DNA of 64,000 nucleotides from F23-D06 sp045130275. GTDB lineage: Bacteria > Bacteroidota > Bacteroidia > Bacteroidales > WCHB1-69. The notes under the pieces are model-generated. The model had not been told where the DNA came from, searched no databases, and saw only the letters and a program-made list of their open reading frames with translations. The number at the start of each line of letters is the position of its first letter. The first letter of the stretch is position 1. The stretch is from the NCBI GenBank assembly GCA_045130275.1, contig JBGUPL010000109.1:29819-93818 (forward strand), in the 5' to 3' direction. Shown here in pieces: positions 26,325-34,923 of the stretch. The position numbers and the translations under genes were made by a program.

Positions 26325-26878
26325 AAATAAACCGTAAATAATGTTTTGTATTCCGGGCCGTCTTTATGGAGGAAACTCTGATAGAGAATCAACGTATTAA
26401 CGTCAATTTCTTGAGAAAACGATTTTGGGATTGCTTCAATGCTATCCCAAAATTTGTGTTTATCGTGCAGCTTTTTCACGCGACCCAACGTAATGTGCGG
26501 CACGAAATTGCCATAATTCGGCTCGAAACCCATGGCTTGCAGCTTCGGCTCCAACTCCTCAAACAGCTTTCGAAACGGTTCAAAATGCTCGAACCCCAAC
26601 CAAATCACCTCTGGATGATAGTGGCTCCCGAAAACACCGATTTTGTTGATTTTCAACGTCATTGGTTCGCATTGCGCCGCGATTTCCGCTAATATTGCTT
26701 TGAGGTCCGGCACACGTTGCGGCGGGGTGGCACCCAAGAACCGCAAGGTCAAGTGCCGCACCTCATCCTTGACCCACACGATGTCGTCATGGCGCAGACG
26801 AAAACGCAAATCGGCAGAGATCTTTTGGATCTCCGCCGAAAGCGTAATTATGGGTGTGGCGACAAAGAGTCGTTTCAT
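26321..26878 (-). CDS. thpR: RNA 2',3'-cyclic phosphodiesterase (ThpR/LigT)
   Basis: 2H phosphoesterase that opens 2',3'-cyclic phosphates on RNA. Both catalytic HxTx motifs are seen: HLTLRFLG near residue 43 and HITLGRV near residue 129. The 185 residues match the family. The start overlaps the stop of the upstream DPP-IV-like gene (ATGA), indicating translational coupling. The stop codon falls inside the palindrome at 26297-26324. Confidence 0.93.
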   Translation of the reverse strand: MKRLFVATPIITLSAEIQKISADLRFRLRHDDIVWVKDEVRHLTLRFLGATPPQRVPDLKAILAEIAAQCEPMTLKINKIGVFGSHYHPEVIWLGFEHFEPFRKLFEELEPKLQAMGFEPNYGNFVPHITLGRVKKLHDKHKFWDSIEAIPKSFSQEIDVNTLILYQSFLHKDGPEYKTLFTVYL

Positions 26879-29007
26879 TCGCCCTTTGTATTCTGATTGT
26901 GGAAACGCAACAACTTGTTGTAGAGGTGCCTGCGCTCGGGTCCGATCACGTTGTGGTCGTGGACGGTATAGACAAAGTATTCGAGCTCAATGTCGTCGCT
27001 GACGGCCTGGCGGAGCAGCTCCAACGTGTGCTGTTGCACCACCGTGTGGTCCTGCGCACCATGCATCACCAGCAACGGGCATTTCACGTTCTTGATTTTC
27101 GGGATAATGTTTGCGTTCTCGTAACCCGACGGGTTTTCTTGCGGGGTGTCCATGTAGCGCTCGCCGTACATCACCTCGTACCATTCCCAGTTGACCACAG
27201 GACCGCCACATGAGGCCGCCTTGAAGACATCGGGGTGCGCAGTAATCAGCGACAACACCATGAAACCGCCGTAGCTCCAGCCATCCAGACCAATACGGTT
27301 GGCATCCACGTAAGGCAGTGATTTCAAATATTCTACGCCACACATCTGGTCTTCCACCTCGCGTACGCCGAGGTTGCGGTGAATGCACTTTTCGAATTCC
27401 GCACCACGATTGTCCGTGCCACGGTTATCCAACGTGAAGACGATGTAACCTTGTTGCGCCATAAATTCGAGGAAGAGGCCACCAGAGAGGTACTGGTTAG
27501 TCACCAATTGTGAATGCGGACCTCCGTAAACGTACAAGAAGACAGGGTATTTCTTGCTCTTGTCCATATTCGGAGGCGTAATCATGCGGCACCAAAGCGA
27601 GTCGCCCTCTTTGTTCACAATGGGGAAGATTTTCGTGTCACCCAATTTCATCACACCAAACGGACTTTTCGCTGTAAGTAACGTCTTGAGTGTCTTACCT
27701 TTATTATCTACCAGAGAGATAGTGCGAGGCGTGGTCGGATTGCTGAAATAGTCGATGAAATAGTTTTTTGATTCGCTGAAGACGGGACGATGAACACCAT
27801 CCGCGTGGGCCAGACAAGTAAGCGTGTTTTTGCCGATGCCCGTATTGAGATTTACTTTACAAACGTATTGATTCACAGGTTTTTCCAAAGACGCCGTAAA
27901 ATAGATATTTTTCTCGTCTTTGTCCATGCCGTAGTACTCGATAATGTCAAAATTACCATCCACCACCTTCTTAAAAAATTTCATATCAGCGCTGTACCAA
28001 TAAAGATGGTTCCAGCCGTCGCGGTCGCTGAACCAGAGGAAATCGCCGTTTTTCATGAAGATCATGCGCTGAGTCGGTTCCACGTAACGGTTATCACGCT
28101 CTTCAATGAGGGTGGACAGTTTCTTACCGGTTTGCAGATCGTATCGAATCAGTTTGGCGTGGTTCTGTTCGCGGTTGAGGTGCGAAATGTAGATGTATTT
28201 TTCGTCAGGGGAGAAAGTGACGTTGGTCAGGAACTCGCCGTCAGCTTTGTCGGTTTGGATATAATGGTAAACAGGAGCACCTTTCTCAGCGGATTTGGCC
28301 ACGTCGAAGATACCGAGGGTCACCACGTGGGAGGTGCGACCGGCCATCGGGTATTTGATGTTCTCGACCGTTGCGATGGGCGTGCCTGTGTTCACGAGCG
28401 GGTAATCCTCCACCATGCTCTCGTCCATGCGGTAGAAGGCAATGAAGTTGCCATTCGGAGAGATATACTGTCCCTCGTTGATGCCCCACTCGCTGCGGTG
28501 CACCGACTCGCCGAAGACGATGTTCTTGCCTGTATCAGGACAGAGCAGCACCGGCTTGTAACCGTTCCGCGCACTCTCCACAAACACACCTTTGTCGTTT
28601 TTGATAACGAACACCTTGTTCTTGACATCCTGGTCAATCACATCGTCCCAATCGACTTTGTCGAACTCAGCGGTAGTGATTTTGCCTTTCACCACATTCA
28701 CGGTTTTGTGGTTGCTGGGGAAGTAAAGGGTATTGGCGTCGAGCCATTCGTAACCGTAAGGGCTGGAAATATCGTGCGCTTTTTGTGAAGCGGCAGCGAG
28801 AAATGTGGTTTCCTTACCGTTCTTGGCGTTCACCAGTATGATGTTCTGGTCGTCGTCGATGTAGGAATACTGGTCAGTGCCAGGTTGCCACGCGATGCCT
28901 CGGATGTTGTCGATGACATAGCGTTTGGTGAAATCAATGGTTTGCCCAAAAACGGGAACCAGCATCAGCATACAAAGGATGCTGAACAAAAGTATTAGTC
29001 TCTTCAT
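26875..29007 (-). CDS. S9 family peptidase, dipeptidyl peptidase IV-like
   Basis: Exported serine peptidase that releases dipeptides or tripeptides, usually after proline. From the ATG at 29007 it has 710 residues with a signal peptide (MKRLILLFSILCMLMLVPVFGQ); an open frame continues to 29277 but runs through the promoter region. A beta-propeller domain covers about residues 30-430. The alpha/beta-hydrolase domain has GLDGWSYGGFM (Ser578), HGAQDHTV (Asp) and VHDHNVIG (His). Together with the S46 enzyme it would feed peptides to an uptake system. Confidence 0.92.
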   Translation of the reverse strand: MKRLILLFSILCMLMLVPVFGQTIDFTKRYVIDNIRGIAWQPGTDQYSYIDDDQNIILVNAKNGKETTFLAAASQKAHDISSPYGYEWLDANTLYFPSNHKTVNVVKGKITTAEFDKVDWDDVIDQDVKNKVFVIKNDKGVFVESARNGYKPVLLCPDTGKNIVFGESVHRSEWGINEGQYISPNGNFIAFYRMDESMVEDYPLVNTGTPIATVENIKYPMAGRTSHVVTLGIFDVAKSAEKGAPVYHYIQTDKADGEFLTNVTFSPDEKYIYISHLNREQNHAKLIRYDLQTGKKLSTLIEERDNRYVEPTQRMIFMKNGDFLWFSDRDGWNHLYWYSADMKFFKKVVDGNFDIIEYYGMDKDEKNIYFTASLEKPVNQYVCKVNLNTGIGKNTLTCLAHADGVHRPVFSESKNYFIDYFSNPTTPRTISLVDNKGKTLKTLLTAKSPFGVMKLGDTKIFPIVNKEGDSLWCRMITPPNMDKSKKYPVFLYVYGGPHSQLVTNQYLSGGLFLEFMAQQGYIVFTLDNRGTDNRGAEFEKCIHRNLGVREVEDQMCGVEYLKSLPYVDANRIGLDGWSYGGFMVLSLITAHPDVFKAASCGGPVVNWEWYEVMYGERYMDTPQENPSGYENANIIPKIKNVKCPLLVMHGAQDHTVVQQHTLELLRQAVSDDIELEYFVYTVHDHNVIGPERRHLYNKLLRFHNQNTKGE

Positions 29008-29040
29008 ATCCAATATATTATTACGTTTACAAATAAAATG

Positions 29041-29048
29041 CAAAAGTA
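29041..29048 (-). promoter_or_regulatory. -7 promoter element of the S9 peptidase/thpR operon
   Basis: TACTTTTG on the minus strand, 33 nt before the ATG at 29007. It supports that start over the longer frame. Confidence 0.6.
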
Positions 29049-29094
29049 CAAAAAATAGCTTTACTCGTTGATATTGTCCACCGCACTTCGCATC

Positions 29095-29127
29095 TTTGTC
29101 ATTTTCCCTGGAAAAATCGTATCTTTG
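29095..29127 (+). promoter_or_regulatory. Full promoter of the pfkB-type kinase gene
   Basis: TTTG (29095-29098), a 21-nt spacer and TATCTTTG (29120-29127), 32 nt before the ATG. This is the best match in the window to the two-part Bacteroidota consensus. Confidence 0.75.
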
Positions 29128-29159
29128 CACCTTAAATAATCTTAAGCAATAATAACTGT

Positions 29160-30128
29160 ATGAAGAAAATATTAGGAATTGGCAATGCACTGGTGGACAT
29201 TCTGGTGAATGTTGACAATGATGAGATTCTGGACCGTTTGGGGCTTCAGAAAGGCGGCATGGAAATGATTGACGCACAACGAAAACGCGAAATCCTGGAA
29301 GTCATCGCGGACATGCCTCAGACTATCGCCACGGGCGGTTCTACCTCGAACACTATGCACGGGCTGGCACGGCTCGGTGCAAACGCCGGCTACATCGGCA
29401 AAGTGGGCAACGACGAACTTGGACGGCGTTTCCGTGAGGAGTGTGATCGTTTCGGACTGATCCCGCATCTAATCGCCTCTGAGGAGGATACGGGCGTGGC
29501 GATCACCTTCATCTCCCCCAATGCCGAACGTACCTTCGCCACCTACCTGGGCGCGGCGGCCACCATGCAGCCTGAGCAAGTGGACACGGAAATTCTGAAA
29601 GGATACGACATCATCCATATCGAAGGCTACCTCATTTTCAACCACGACCTGATTCTGGATGTCTGCAAGAAAGCAAAAGCATGCGGCCTGCAGATCTCTA
29701 TGGACATGGCCAGCTACAACCTCATCGAAAGCAACCTCGAATTCGTGAAGATGCTTCTGCGCGACTACGTTGATATCATTTTCGCCAACGAGGAGGAGGC
29801 CAAGGCGTTTGCAGGTGTAGAGAATGTGGATGCCTTGCGTGTGCTTTCGGAATACTGCTCCGTGACCATTGTAAAGGTCGGCAAAGATGGATCCTATATC
29901 AAGATGAACGGGGAGGTGACAACCATCGCGCCAGTGGATGCTCAGCGGATAGACACGACCGGTGCCGGCGACATCTACGCCTCCGGGTTCCTATACGGCC
30001 TTCTCAACGGCTACGATGCACTAAAAGCCGGCAATCTCGCCTCCTACTTGTCCGCACGACTGATTGAGTATGTGGGTGCGAAACTTCCTGATGAGGAATG
30101 GACGAAAATAAAAAAAGAGGAACTATAA
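29160..30128 (+). CDS. PfkB family carbohydrate/nucleoside kinase (adenosine-kinase-like)
   Basis: Ribokinase-superfamily kinase of 322 residues. N-terminal IGNALVDILVNV and the substrate-binding GGSTSNTMHGLARLGANAGYIGKVGND are typical. The C-terminal signature DTTGAGDIYASGFLYGL carries the catalytic Asp. Adenosine or a sugar is the likely substrate; the sequence alone does not decide. The stop codon lies in the loop of a bidirectional terminator. Confidence 0.9.
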   Translation: MKKILGIGNALVDILVNVDNDEILDRLGLQKGGMEMIDAQRKREILEVIADMPQTIATGGSTSNTMHGLARLGANAGYIGKVGNDELGRRFREECDRFGLIPHLIASEEDTGVAITFISPNAERTFATYLGAAATMQPEQVDTEILKGYDIIHIEGYLIFNHDLILDVCKKAKACGLQISMDMASYNLIESNLEFVKMLLRDYVDIIFANEEEAKAFAGVENVDALRVLSEYCSVTIVKVGKDGSYIKMNGEVTTIAPVDAQRIDTTGAGDIYASGFLYGLLNGYDALKAGNLASYLSARLIEYVGAKLPDEEWTKIKKEEL

Positions 30129-30142
30129 AGTTCCTCTTTTTT
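30111..30142. terminator. Bidirectional terminator between the pfkB-type gene and tRNA-Thr
   Basis: A perfect 14-bp stem (30111-30124 with 30129-30142) has A6 on one side, T6 or more on the other and a 4-nt loop. It can terminate the kinase gene rightward and the tRNA leftward. The kinase stop codon TAA (30126-30128) is in the loop. Confidence 0.85.
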
Positions 30143-30151
30143 TTGATTTTG

Positions 30152-30224
<73 letters not shown>

Positions 30225-30237
30225 TTATTTTGCGCGG

Positions 30238-30245
30238 CAAAGATA
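30238..30245 (-). promoter_or_regulatory. -7 promoter element of tRNA-Thr
   Basis: TATCTTTG on the minus strand, 13 nt upstream of the mature tRNA 5' end. Confidence 0.6.
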
Positions 30246-30288
30246 CACTTTTTTTTGATATCCGCAAATGCCGCGCGATTTTTATTTC

Positions 30289-30552
30289 CTACTCTTGCGT
30301 GGCAGGAATGACAGACACGTAAGATCTGTCTTTGTAGGTTCTCTTGAATTCGACGATACCGTCACAGAGGGCGAAAAGGGTATGGTCTTTACCCATACCG
30401 ACATTCTTGCCAGGGTTGTGGACGGTGCCTCTTTGGCGGACGATGATGTTGCCAGCCTTGGCGAACTGACCACCGAAGATCTTCAAACCTAATCTTTTAC
30501 TCGCTGATTCGCGGCCGTTCTGTGAACTACCGACACCTTTTTTATGAGCCAT
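30289..30552 (-). CDS. rpmA: 50S ribosomal protein L27
   Basis: 87-residue large-subunit protein near the peptidyl-transferase centre. The sequence MAHKKGVGSSQNGRES...GGQFAKAGNIIVRQRGTVHNPGKNVGMGKDHTLFAL is canonical. It lies 30 nt downstream of rplU in the usual rplU-rpmA operon. No strong terminator follows. Confidence 0.98.
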   Translation of the reverse strand: MAHKKGVGSSQNGRESASKRLGLKIFGGQFAKAGNIIVRQRGTVHNPGKNVGMGKDHTLFALCDGIVEFKRTYKDRSYVSVIPATQE

Positions 30553-30582
30553 AAGTCTTAATTTTAATCGTTAACACTAATT

Positions 30583-30894
30583 TTACAGGGTTATGCCATC
30601 AATTTTGATGGAGGTCAGGCACTGACGATGACCATTCAGTTTCTGATAACCTTTTCTTCTTTTCTTCTTGAAAACAAGAACTTTGTCACCTTTCAGGTGT
30701 TGGAGAACGGTAGCGGTTACGTTCGCACCGGAAACGGTCGGCGTACCCACTTTGACATCACCGTCATTATCCACTAACATTACGCGGTCAAATGTGACTT
30801 GCGCACCTTCTTCAGCCTTGAGGCGTTGAACATAGACTCTGCGGTCTTTTTCAACCTTGAATTGTTGCCCGGCTATTTCTACAATTGCGTACAT
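30583..30894 (-). CDS. rplU: 50S ribosomal protein L21
   Basis: 103-residue large-subunit protein. The start MYAIVEIAGQQFKVEKDRRVYVQRL at 30894 is canonical; the frame extends upstream to 31014 but crosses the promoter. The C-terminal KKRRKGYQKLNGHRQ motif is present. It heads the rplU-rpmA operon, divergent from the HtrA gene. Confidence 0.97.
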   Translation of the reverse strand: MYAIVEIAGQQFKVEKDRRVYVQRLKAEEGAQVTFDRVMLVDNDGDVKVGTPTVSGANVTATVLQHLKGDKVLVFKKKRRKGYQKLNGHRQCLTSIKIDGITL

Positions 30895-30929
30895 TTTGGT
30901 ATAATTTTTGTTTGTAAATTTTTGGGCGG

Positions 30930-30937
30930 CAAAAATA
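30930..30937 (-). promoter_or_regulatory. -7 promoter element of rplU-rpmA
   Basis: TATTTTTG on the minus strand, 35 nt before the rplU start. Confidence 0.6.
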
Positions 30938-31020
30938 AGATTTTTTTCAATATAATCTTTTGCCCTGCAATTTTTTTTAAACTTTTCCGTTATAGAGCGG
31001 TTTTGAACACCCATAGAATA

Positions 31021-32145
31021 ATGAAAAATATAAAAGATATGAGTACAATGAGATTAACTAAAGTGTTGTTATTCACTGTTTTATGCGCATTCGCAACCTT
31101 GCAGTCAGGTTGTGCGCAACCCGAGAGCCACACGGGGAAATACGTGGACATGACAGAGGCGGCAGAGTCTTCTGTCAATGCGGTAGTCTATATAAAAACG
31201 GAATTTACGCAAAAAAATTCCGCATGGGACGACTTTTTCGGAGGCACCATTTGGGAGCATTTCTTCGGTTCCGCACCGAGTGCTTACCCGGTGCAGGCAG
31301 CCGGTTCGGGCGTCATCATCTCCTCCGACGGCTACATCGTGACCAACAACCACGTGGTGGAGGATGCTGCCAAAGTGACCATCACCTTGAACGACAAGCG
31401 CGAGTACGAGGGTGAGATCATCGGCACCGATCCGGCTTCCGACCTGGCACTCATCAAGATCAACGAGACGAGACTGCCTTACCTGCAATTCGCCAACTCC
31501 GACTCTGTACGCATCGGCGAGTGGGTGCTTGCCATCGGCAACCCCATGGGTCTCAACTCCACCGTCACTGCTGGCATCATCAGCGCCAAGGCCCGTCAGC
31601 TCAGCACCGGTCGCAACACCCTCTCCGACGAAGTTTACCTTCAGACCGACGCTGCTGTCAACTCCGGCAACTCCGGCGGAGCCCTGGTGAACGCTGACGG
31701 CAAGCTGGTCGGAATCAACACGGCCATCGCTTCCGGTAACGGATACTACACCGGCTACTCGTTCGCCATCCCTTCCAACATCGTCAAAAAAATAAGCTAC
31801 GACCTGCAACACTTCGGCACCACCCAACAAGCTTACCTTGGAGTATCCATCATGGAACTGAACGCCACCAACGCCAAAGAGCTGAATCTCAACGATGTGA
31901 ACGGTATTTATGTGGCAGAGGTCTCTGAAAACGGGGCGGCCTCCCAAAATGGATTCCAGGAAGGCGATGTCATCACTCACATCGACAACACTCCCGTCAA
32001 CAGCCTCGCGGAGGTGCGCGGCGTACTCAAAACCAAATCCCCGGGCGACAAAGTCAAGGTTAACTTGGTCAGAGACAAGGAAAAACTGACAAAAAATGTA
32101 ACTTTATTAAATAGTAAAGGTACAACTGAAAAGGTTGAAAAATAA
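31021..32145 (+). CDS. HtrA/DegQ-type serine protease, possible lipoprotein
   Basis: Envelope trypsin-like protease. From ATG 31021 it has 374 residues; in-frame ATGs at 31039 and 31048 are alternatives. The leader ends in LQSGC, which looks like a relaxed lipobox, so it may be lipid-anchored rather than free in the periplasm. The triad is His111 (TNNHVV), Asp141 (SDLALI) and Ser218 (GNSGGA). Only one PDZ domain follows (about residues 270-365), so the layout is closer to DegS than to DegP. A heptamer tract begins 1 nt past the stop. Confidence 0.92.
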   Translation: MKNIKDMSTMRLTKVLLFTVLCAFATLQSGCAQPESHTGKYVDMTEAAESSVNAVVYIKTEFTQKNSAWDDFFGGTIWEHFFGSAPSAYPVQAAGSGVIISSDGYIVTNNHVVEDAAKVTITLNDKREYEGEIIGTDPASDLALIKINETRLPYLQFANSDSVRIGEWVLAIGNPMGLNSTVTAGIISAKARQLSTGRNTLSDEVYLQTDAAVNSGNSGGALVNADGKLVGINTAIASGNGYYTGYSFAIPSNIVKKISYDLQHFGTTQQAYLGVSIMELNATNAKELNLNDVNGIYVAEVSENGAASQNGFQEGDVITHIDNTPVNSLAEVRGVLKTKSPGDKVKVNLVRDKEKLTKNVTLLNSKGTTEKVEK

Positions 32146-32173
32146 ATGGTTATTGGTTATAGGTTATTGGTTA
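32146..32173. repeat. Heptanucleotide tandem tract B (TTGGTTA type)
   Basis: Units atggtta, ttggtta, taggtta, ttggtta start right after the HtrA gene stop. Degenerate units continue to about 32215. Confidence 0.8.
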
Positions 32174-32239
32174 TTGAAGCTTTGGGGTTAAGGTTCAAGG
32201 TTCAATAGCTAACAGCCAAAGTCATAAGAATAAATCCTT

Positions 32240-32271
32240 GAGCAGCCCCAACAGGGGCAAGAGCTCGGTAG
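32240..32271. repeat. Hairpin and 19-nt repeat upstream of rpoD
   Basis: GCCCC, loop AACA, GGGGC (about 32245-32258), with outer GAGC/GCTC pairing, can form a hairpin 15-46 nt before rpoD. The 19-mer AGGGGCAAGAGCTCGGTAG (32253-32271) recurs exactly at 63582-63600, also next to a heptamer tract. Confidence 0.7.
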
Positions 32272-32285
32272 AAAAGTCATTATAA

Positions 32286-33146
32286 ATGAGACAATTAAAA
32301 ATATCGAAATCCATCACCAACCGCGATTCTGCATCGCTGGAGCGGTTTTTGTCCGACATCAGCAAGGTGCAGATGATTGGCGCGGATGAAGAGGTGGAGC
32401 TGGCGCGGAAAATCAAAGCGGGTGACGAGGACGCCCTCAACAAATTGGTGACCACCAACTTGCGATTTGTTGTCTCCGTGGCCAAACAATATCAGAATCA
32501 GGGCATCGGACTACAGGACCTCATCAACGAGGGTAACCTGGGACTGATCAAGGCAGCGCAGCGTTTTGACGAAACGCGCGGTTTCAAGTTCATCTCCTAC
32601 GCGGTTTGGTGGATACGCCAAGCCATCCTGCAGGCCATCGCCGACCAGTCGCGTATCGTACGTCTGCCCCTGAATCAAGTGGGCGTCATCAACAAAATCA
32701 AAAAAGAGACCGCACGTCTGGAGCAAACGCTCAACCGACTGCCCACCACCGAGGAAATCGCCAACGCGATGGACATGCCCGTCTATAAAGTGGCTGAAAT
32801 CATGAAAATGAACAACCACCCGCAGTCTATCGACTCGCCAATCGCGCCCAATGAAGAGACGCGCTTCGTGGACGTGTTCGTGCACGACAACGACGACGAC
32901 ACCGACACCACCCTGATGCACGAATCCCTCTCATCGGAAATCAACGACCTGTTGGAAACACTGCCCGACAAAGAGGCCGACGTGCTGAAACTCTTCTTCG
33001 GTATAGGCACCACCCACGAGCACACCTTGGATGAAATAGGCGACAAACTGGAACTCTCACGCGAACGCGTACGCCAAATCAAGGAACGTGCCCTCAAACG
33101 GCTGCGTCAAAACAGCAAAAACAAGAATCTGAAAAGCTACCTTTAG
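32286..33146 (+). CDS. rpoD: Primary RNA polymerase sigma factor (short RpoD)
   Basis: Housekeeping sigma-70 of the Bacteroidota type: 286 residues without region 1.1. Region 1.2 (DSASLERFLSDISKV), region 2 (AWWIRQAI-type sequence YAVWWIRQAILQAIADQSRIVRLPLN) and region 4 with its helix-turn-helix (HTLDEIGDKLELSRERVRQIKERALKRLR) are all seen. It should read the TAnnTTTG promoters found throughout this window. Its stop codon TAG (33144-33146) is part of the first unit of a heptamer tract. Confidence 0.96.
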   Translation: MRQLKISKSITNRDSASLERFLSDISKVQMIGADEEVELARKIKAGDEDALNKLVTTNLRFVVSVAKQYQNQGIGLQDLINEGNLGLIKAAQRFDETRGFKFISYAVWWIRQAILQAIADQSRIVRLPLNQVGVINKIKKETARLEQTLNRLPTTEEIANAMDMPVYKVAEIMKMNNHPQSIDSPIAPNEETRFVDVFVHDNDDDTDTTLMHESLSSEINDLLETLPDKEADVLKLFFGIGTTHEHTLDEIGDKLELSRERVRQIKERALKRLRQNSKNKNLKSYL

Positions 33147-33184
33147 CAGTTAGCAATTAGTAGTTAGTAGTTAGCAGTGATTGG
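33143..33184. repeat. Heptanucleotide tandem tract C (TTAGYAG type), over the rpoD stop
   Basis: Units ttagcag, ttagcaa, ttagtag, ttagtag, ttagcag, tgattgg. The rpoD stop codon is in unit 1. Confidence 0.88.
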
Positions 33185-33242
33185 TTATAGTCGATATTTT
33201 ACAAAAGAATCCAGCTGGATCATCGCATCCATCAGCAAGATA

Positions 33243-33845
33243 ATGTTCCTTGTATGCGTTATGGGAACAGTGTTGATGTCATGCAAGCCGAAGGCGCTGC
33301 CCGAGCCCAAGCCCATGGGCTATTTCCGTATAGACCTGCCTGACCATCAATATCAGCCTTTAACCGCCTCCAAACCGCTCACGGCTTCCATGGCCGTCAC
33401 TCCCCCATTCACATTCGAACAGTCCGTTTATGCCACAACATCCCTTGAACCGCAACCAAATAACACTTTATGGATGAATGTGACTTACCCCGATCTAAAG
33501 GCTTCCATACGTTTCACCTGTTTCACAGTCGATAATGCGGACAGTCTGCGGAATCTGATGATTTCAGAAGACAGGATGGTGAAATTCCACTACAAAAAGG
33601 CCGATGATGTGCAATATTCTGTCGTCAACGACCCGGAGGCGCACATTTGGGGACAGACGTATGAGATCTACGGCAAAGAGGTGGCCACGCCGTTCCAGTT
33701 CTGGCTGACCGACAGCGCCCACCGTTTTGTGCGCGCCACGCTCTATTTCGACGACACCCCCAACAACGATTCCCTACAACCTGTGATACAATATCTTAAG
33801 GAGGATGCCATGCACCTCATCAACACGTTTGCATGGAAACCATGA
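33243..33845 (+). CDS. gldD: Gliding motility/T9SS-associated lipoprotein GldD
   Basis: Lipoprotein of about 200 residues required for gliding and T9SS in Flavobacterium and conserved more widely in the phylum. The lipobox is VLMSC, then the GldD hallmark PEPKPMGYFRIDLPDHQY. The frame opens at 33177, but the ATG at 33243 places the hydrophobic leader at the N-terminus; the extension would derive from the heptamer tract region. gldE is not adjacent. It overlaps the LuxE-like gene by 13 nt. Confidence 0.85.
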   Translation: MFLVCVMGTVLMSCKPKALPEPKPMGYFRIDLPDHQYQPLTASKPLTASMAVTPPFTFEQSVYATTSLEPQPNNTLWMNVTYPDLKASIRFTCFTVDNADSLRNLMISEDRMVKFHYKKADDVQYSVVNDPEAHIWGQTYEIYGKEVATPFQFWLTDSAHRFVRATLYFDDTPNNDSLQPVIQYLKEDAMHLINTFAWKP

Positions 33846-34813
33846 ACGCAGATCCCATTCAACCCTATTCAGAGCTTGGATTTGCAGCGGCGGCCTTGCG
33901 GGTATTCCGTCGCCAATTTTTTTTAAATCCAACTTATCATGCTTATTGTCAATATCTTAAAATAAATCCTGATGACGTCACCCACTTGTCTGACATTCCT
34001 TTTCTGCCCATTTCGTTTTTCAAGTCGCACGAGGTGAAAACGGGGGAATTCACCCCTGAGCTCATCTTCAGGAGCAGCGGCACCACGGGAATGCAGCATT
34101 CCGTGCACCTCATCCGGGACGCGCTCCTATACCAGCGCAGTCTGATTGCCGGTTTCCGCTATTTTTATGGAAATCCGGCCGAATACACTTTCCTCGCACT
34201 ACTTCCCAACTATCTGGAACAGAAACACTCGTCGTTAGTTTACATGATGGACGAACTGATGCGCCAGTCGGGGTCCGCCGACAGCGGTTACTACCTTTAC
34301 AACCATGAGGAGCTGTATCAAAAGTTGCTGCAACTCCGCGAACGGCATCAGAAAACGATTCTATGGGGCGTCACATTCGCGCTACTGGATTTTGCCGAGA
34401 AACACCCGATTGACTTTCCGGAACTCATCGTGTTTGAGACCGGCGGAATGAAAGGCCGGCGGAAGGAAATGGTGAAAGAGGAACTCTATGCCATTTTGTG
34501 CAAAGCGTTCGGGGTGAAGGACATACATTCGGAATACGGTATGTGCGAGCTGCTTTCTCAGGCGTACAGCAAGGGCGGCAATGTCTTCGCCACCCCGCCG
34601 TGGATGCAGTTGCGGCTCCGCAGCGAGAAAGATCCCCTCGACGGCACCGACACCGTCGGCACCGGCGTCATCAACGTCATCGACCTGGCCAACCTTTACA
34701 GTTGCTCGTTCATCGCCACTGAAGACCTCGGCAGAAGACATCCAGACGGCATCGAAGTGTTGGGTCGTCTGGATTCCGCACAAATCAGGGGTTGCAACCT
34801 GATGGTATTGTAG
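33833..34813 (+). CDS. LuxE-like acyl-protein synthetase family enzyme
   Basis: 326-residue member of the LuxE/PaaK-like adenylate-forming group. The adenylate-binding motif FRSSGTTGMQHSVH is near residue 81. Also seen are FLALLPNYLEQKHSSLVYMMDEL, IVFETGGMKGRRKEMVKEEL and HSEYGMCELLSQAY, which are typical of this family. LuxE activates fatty acids as acyl-AMP and transfers them to a protein, but no lux genes are present. The natural acceptor is unknown. A second ATG at 33842 is possible. Coupled to gldD by overlap. Confidence 0.85.
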   Translation: METMNADPIQPYSELGFAAAALRVFRRQFFLNPTYHAYCQYLKINPDDVTHLSDIPFLPISFFKSHEVKTGEFTPELIFRSSGTTGMQHSVHLIRDALLYQRSLIAGFRYFYGNPAEYTFLALLPNYLEQKHSSLVYMMDELMRQSGSADSGYYLYNHEELYQKLLQLRERHQKTILWGVTFALLDFAEKHPIDFPELIVFETGGMKGRRKEMVKEELYAILCKAFGVKDIHSEYGMCELLSQAYSKGGNVFATPPWMQLRLRSEKDPLDGTDTVGTGVINVIDLANLYSCSFIATEDLGRRHPDGIEVLGRLDSAQIRGCNLMVL

Positions 34814-34843
34814 AGGAAAGATCTTGCTTTATCAAAAAAAAGT

Positions 34844-34851
34844 TATCTTTG
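34844..34851 (+). promoter_or_regulatory. -7 promoter element of the FMN-binding lipoprotein gene
   Basis: TATCTTTG, 72 nt before the ATG at 34924, with a TTG (34824-34826) 17 nt upstream. Confidence 0.55.
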
Positions 34852-34923
34852 CCAAGTAGTCCAACTATTTGGCAAACAACATTTAAAATATTGATTTACA
34901 AATTATTAATCATAATTTATAGT

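Noticed and set aside
29008..29277. 90-residue N-terminal extension of the S9 peptidase
   Set aside because: It crosses the -7 element and overlaps the divergent kinase gene; the ATG at 29007 begins a normal signal peptide.
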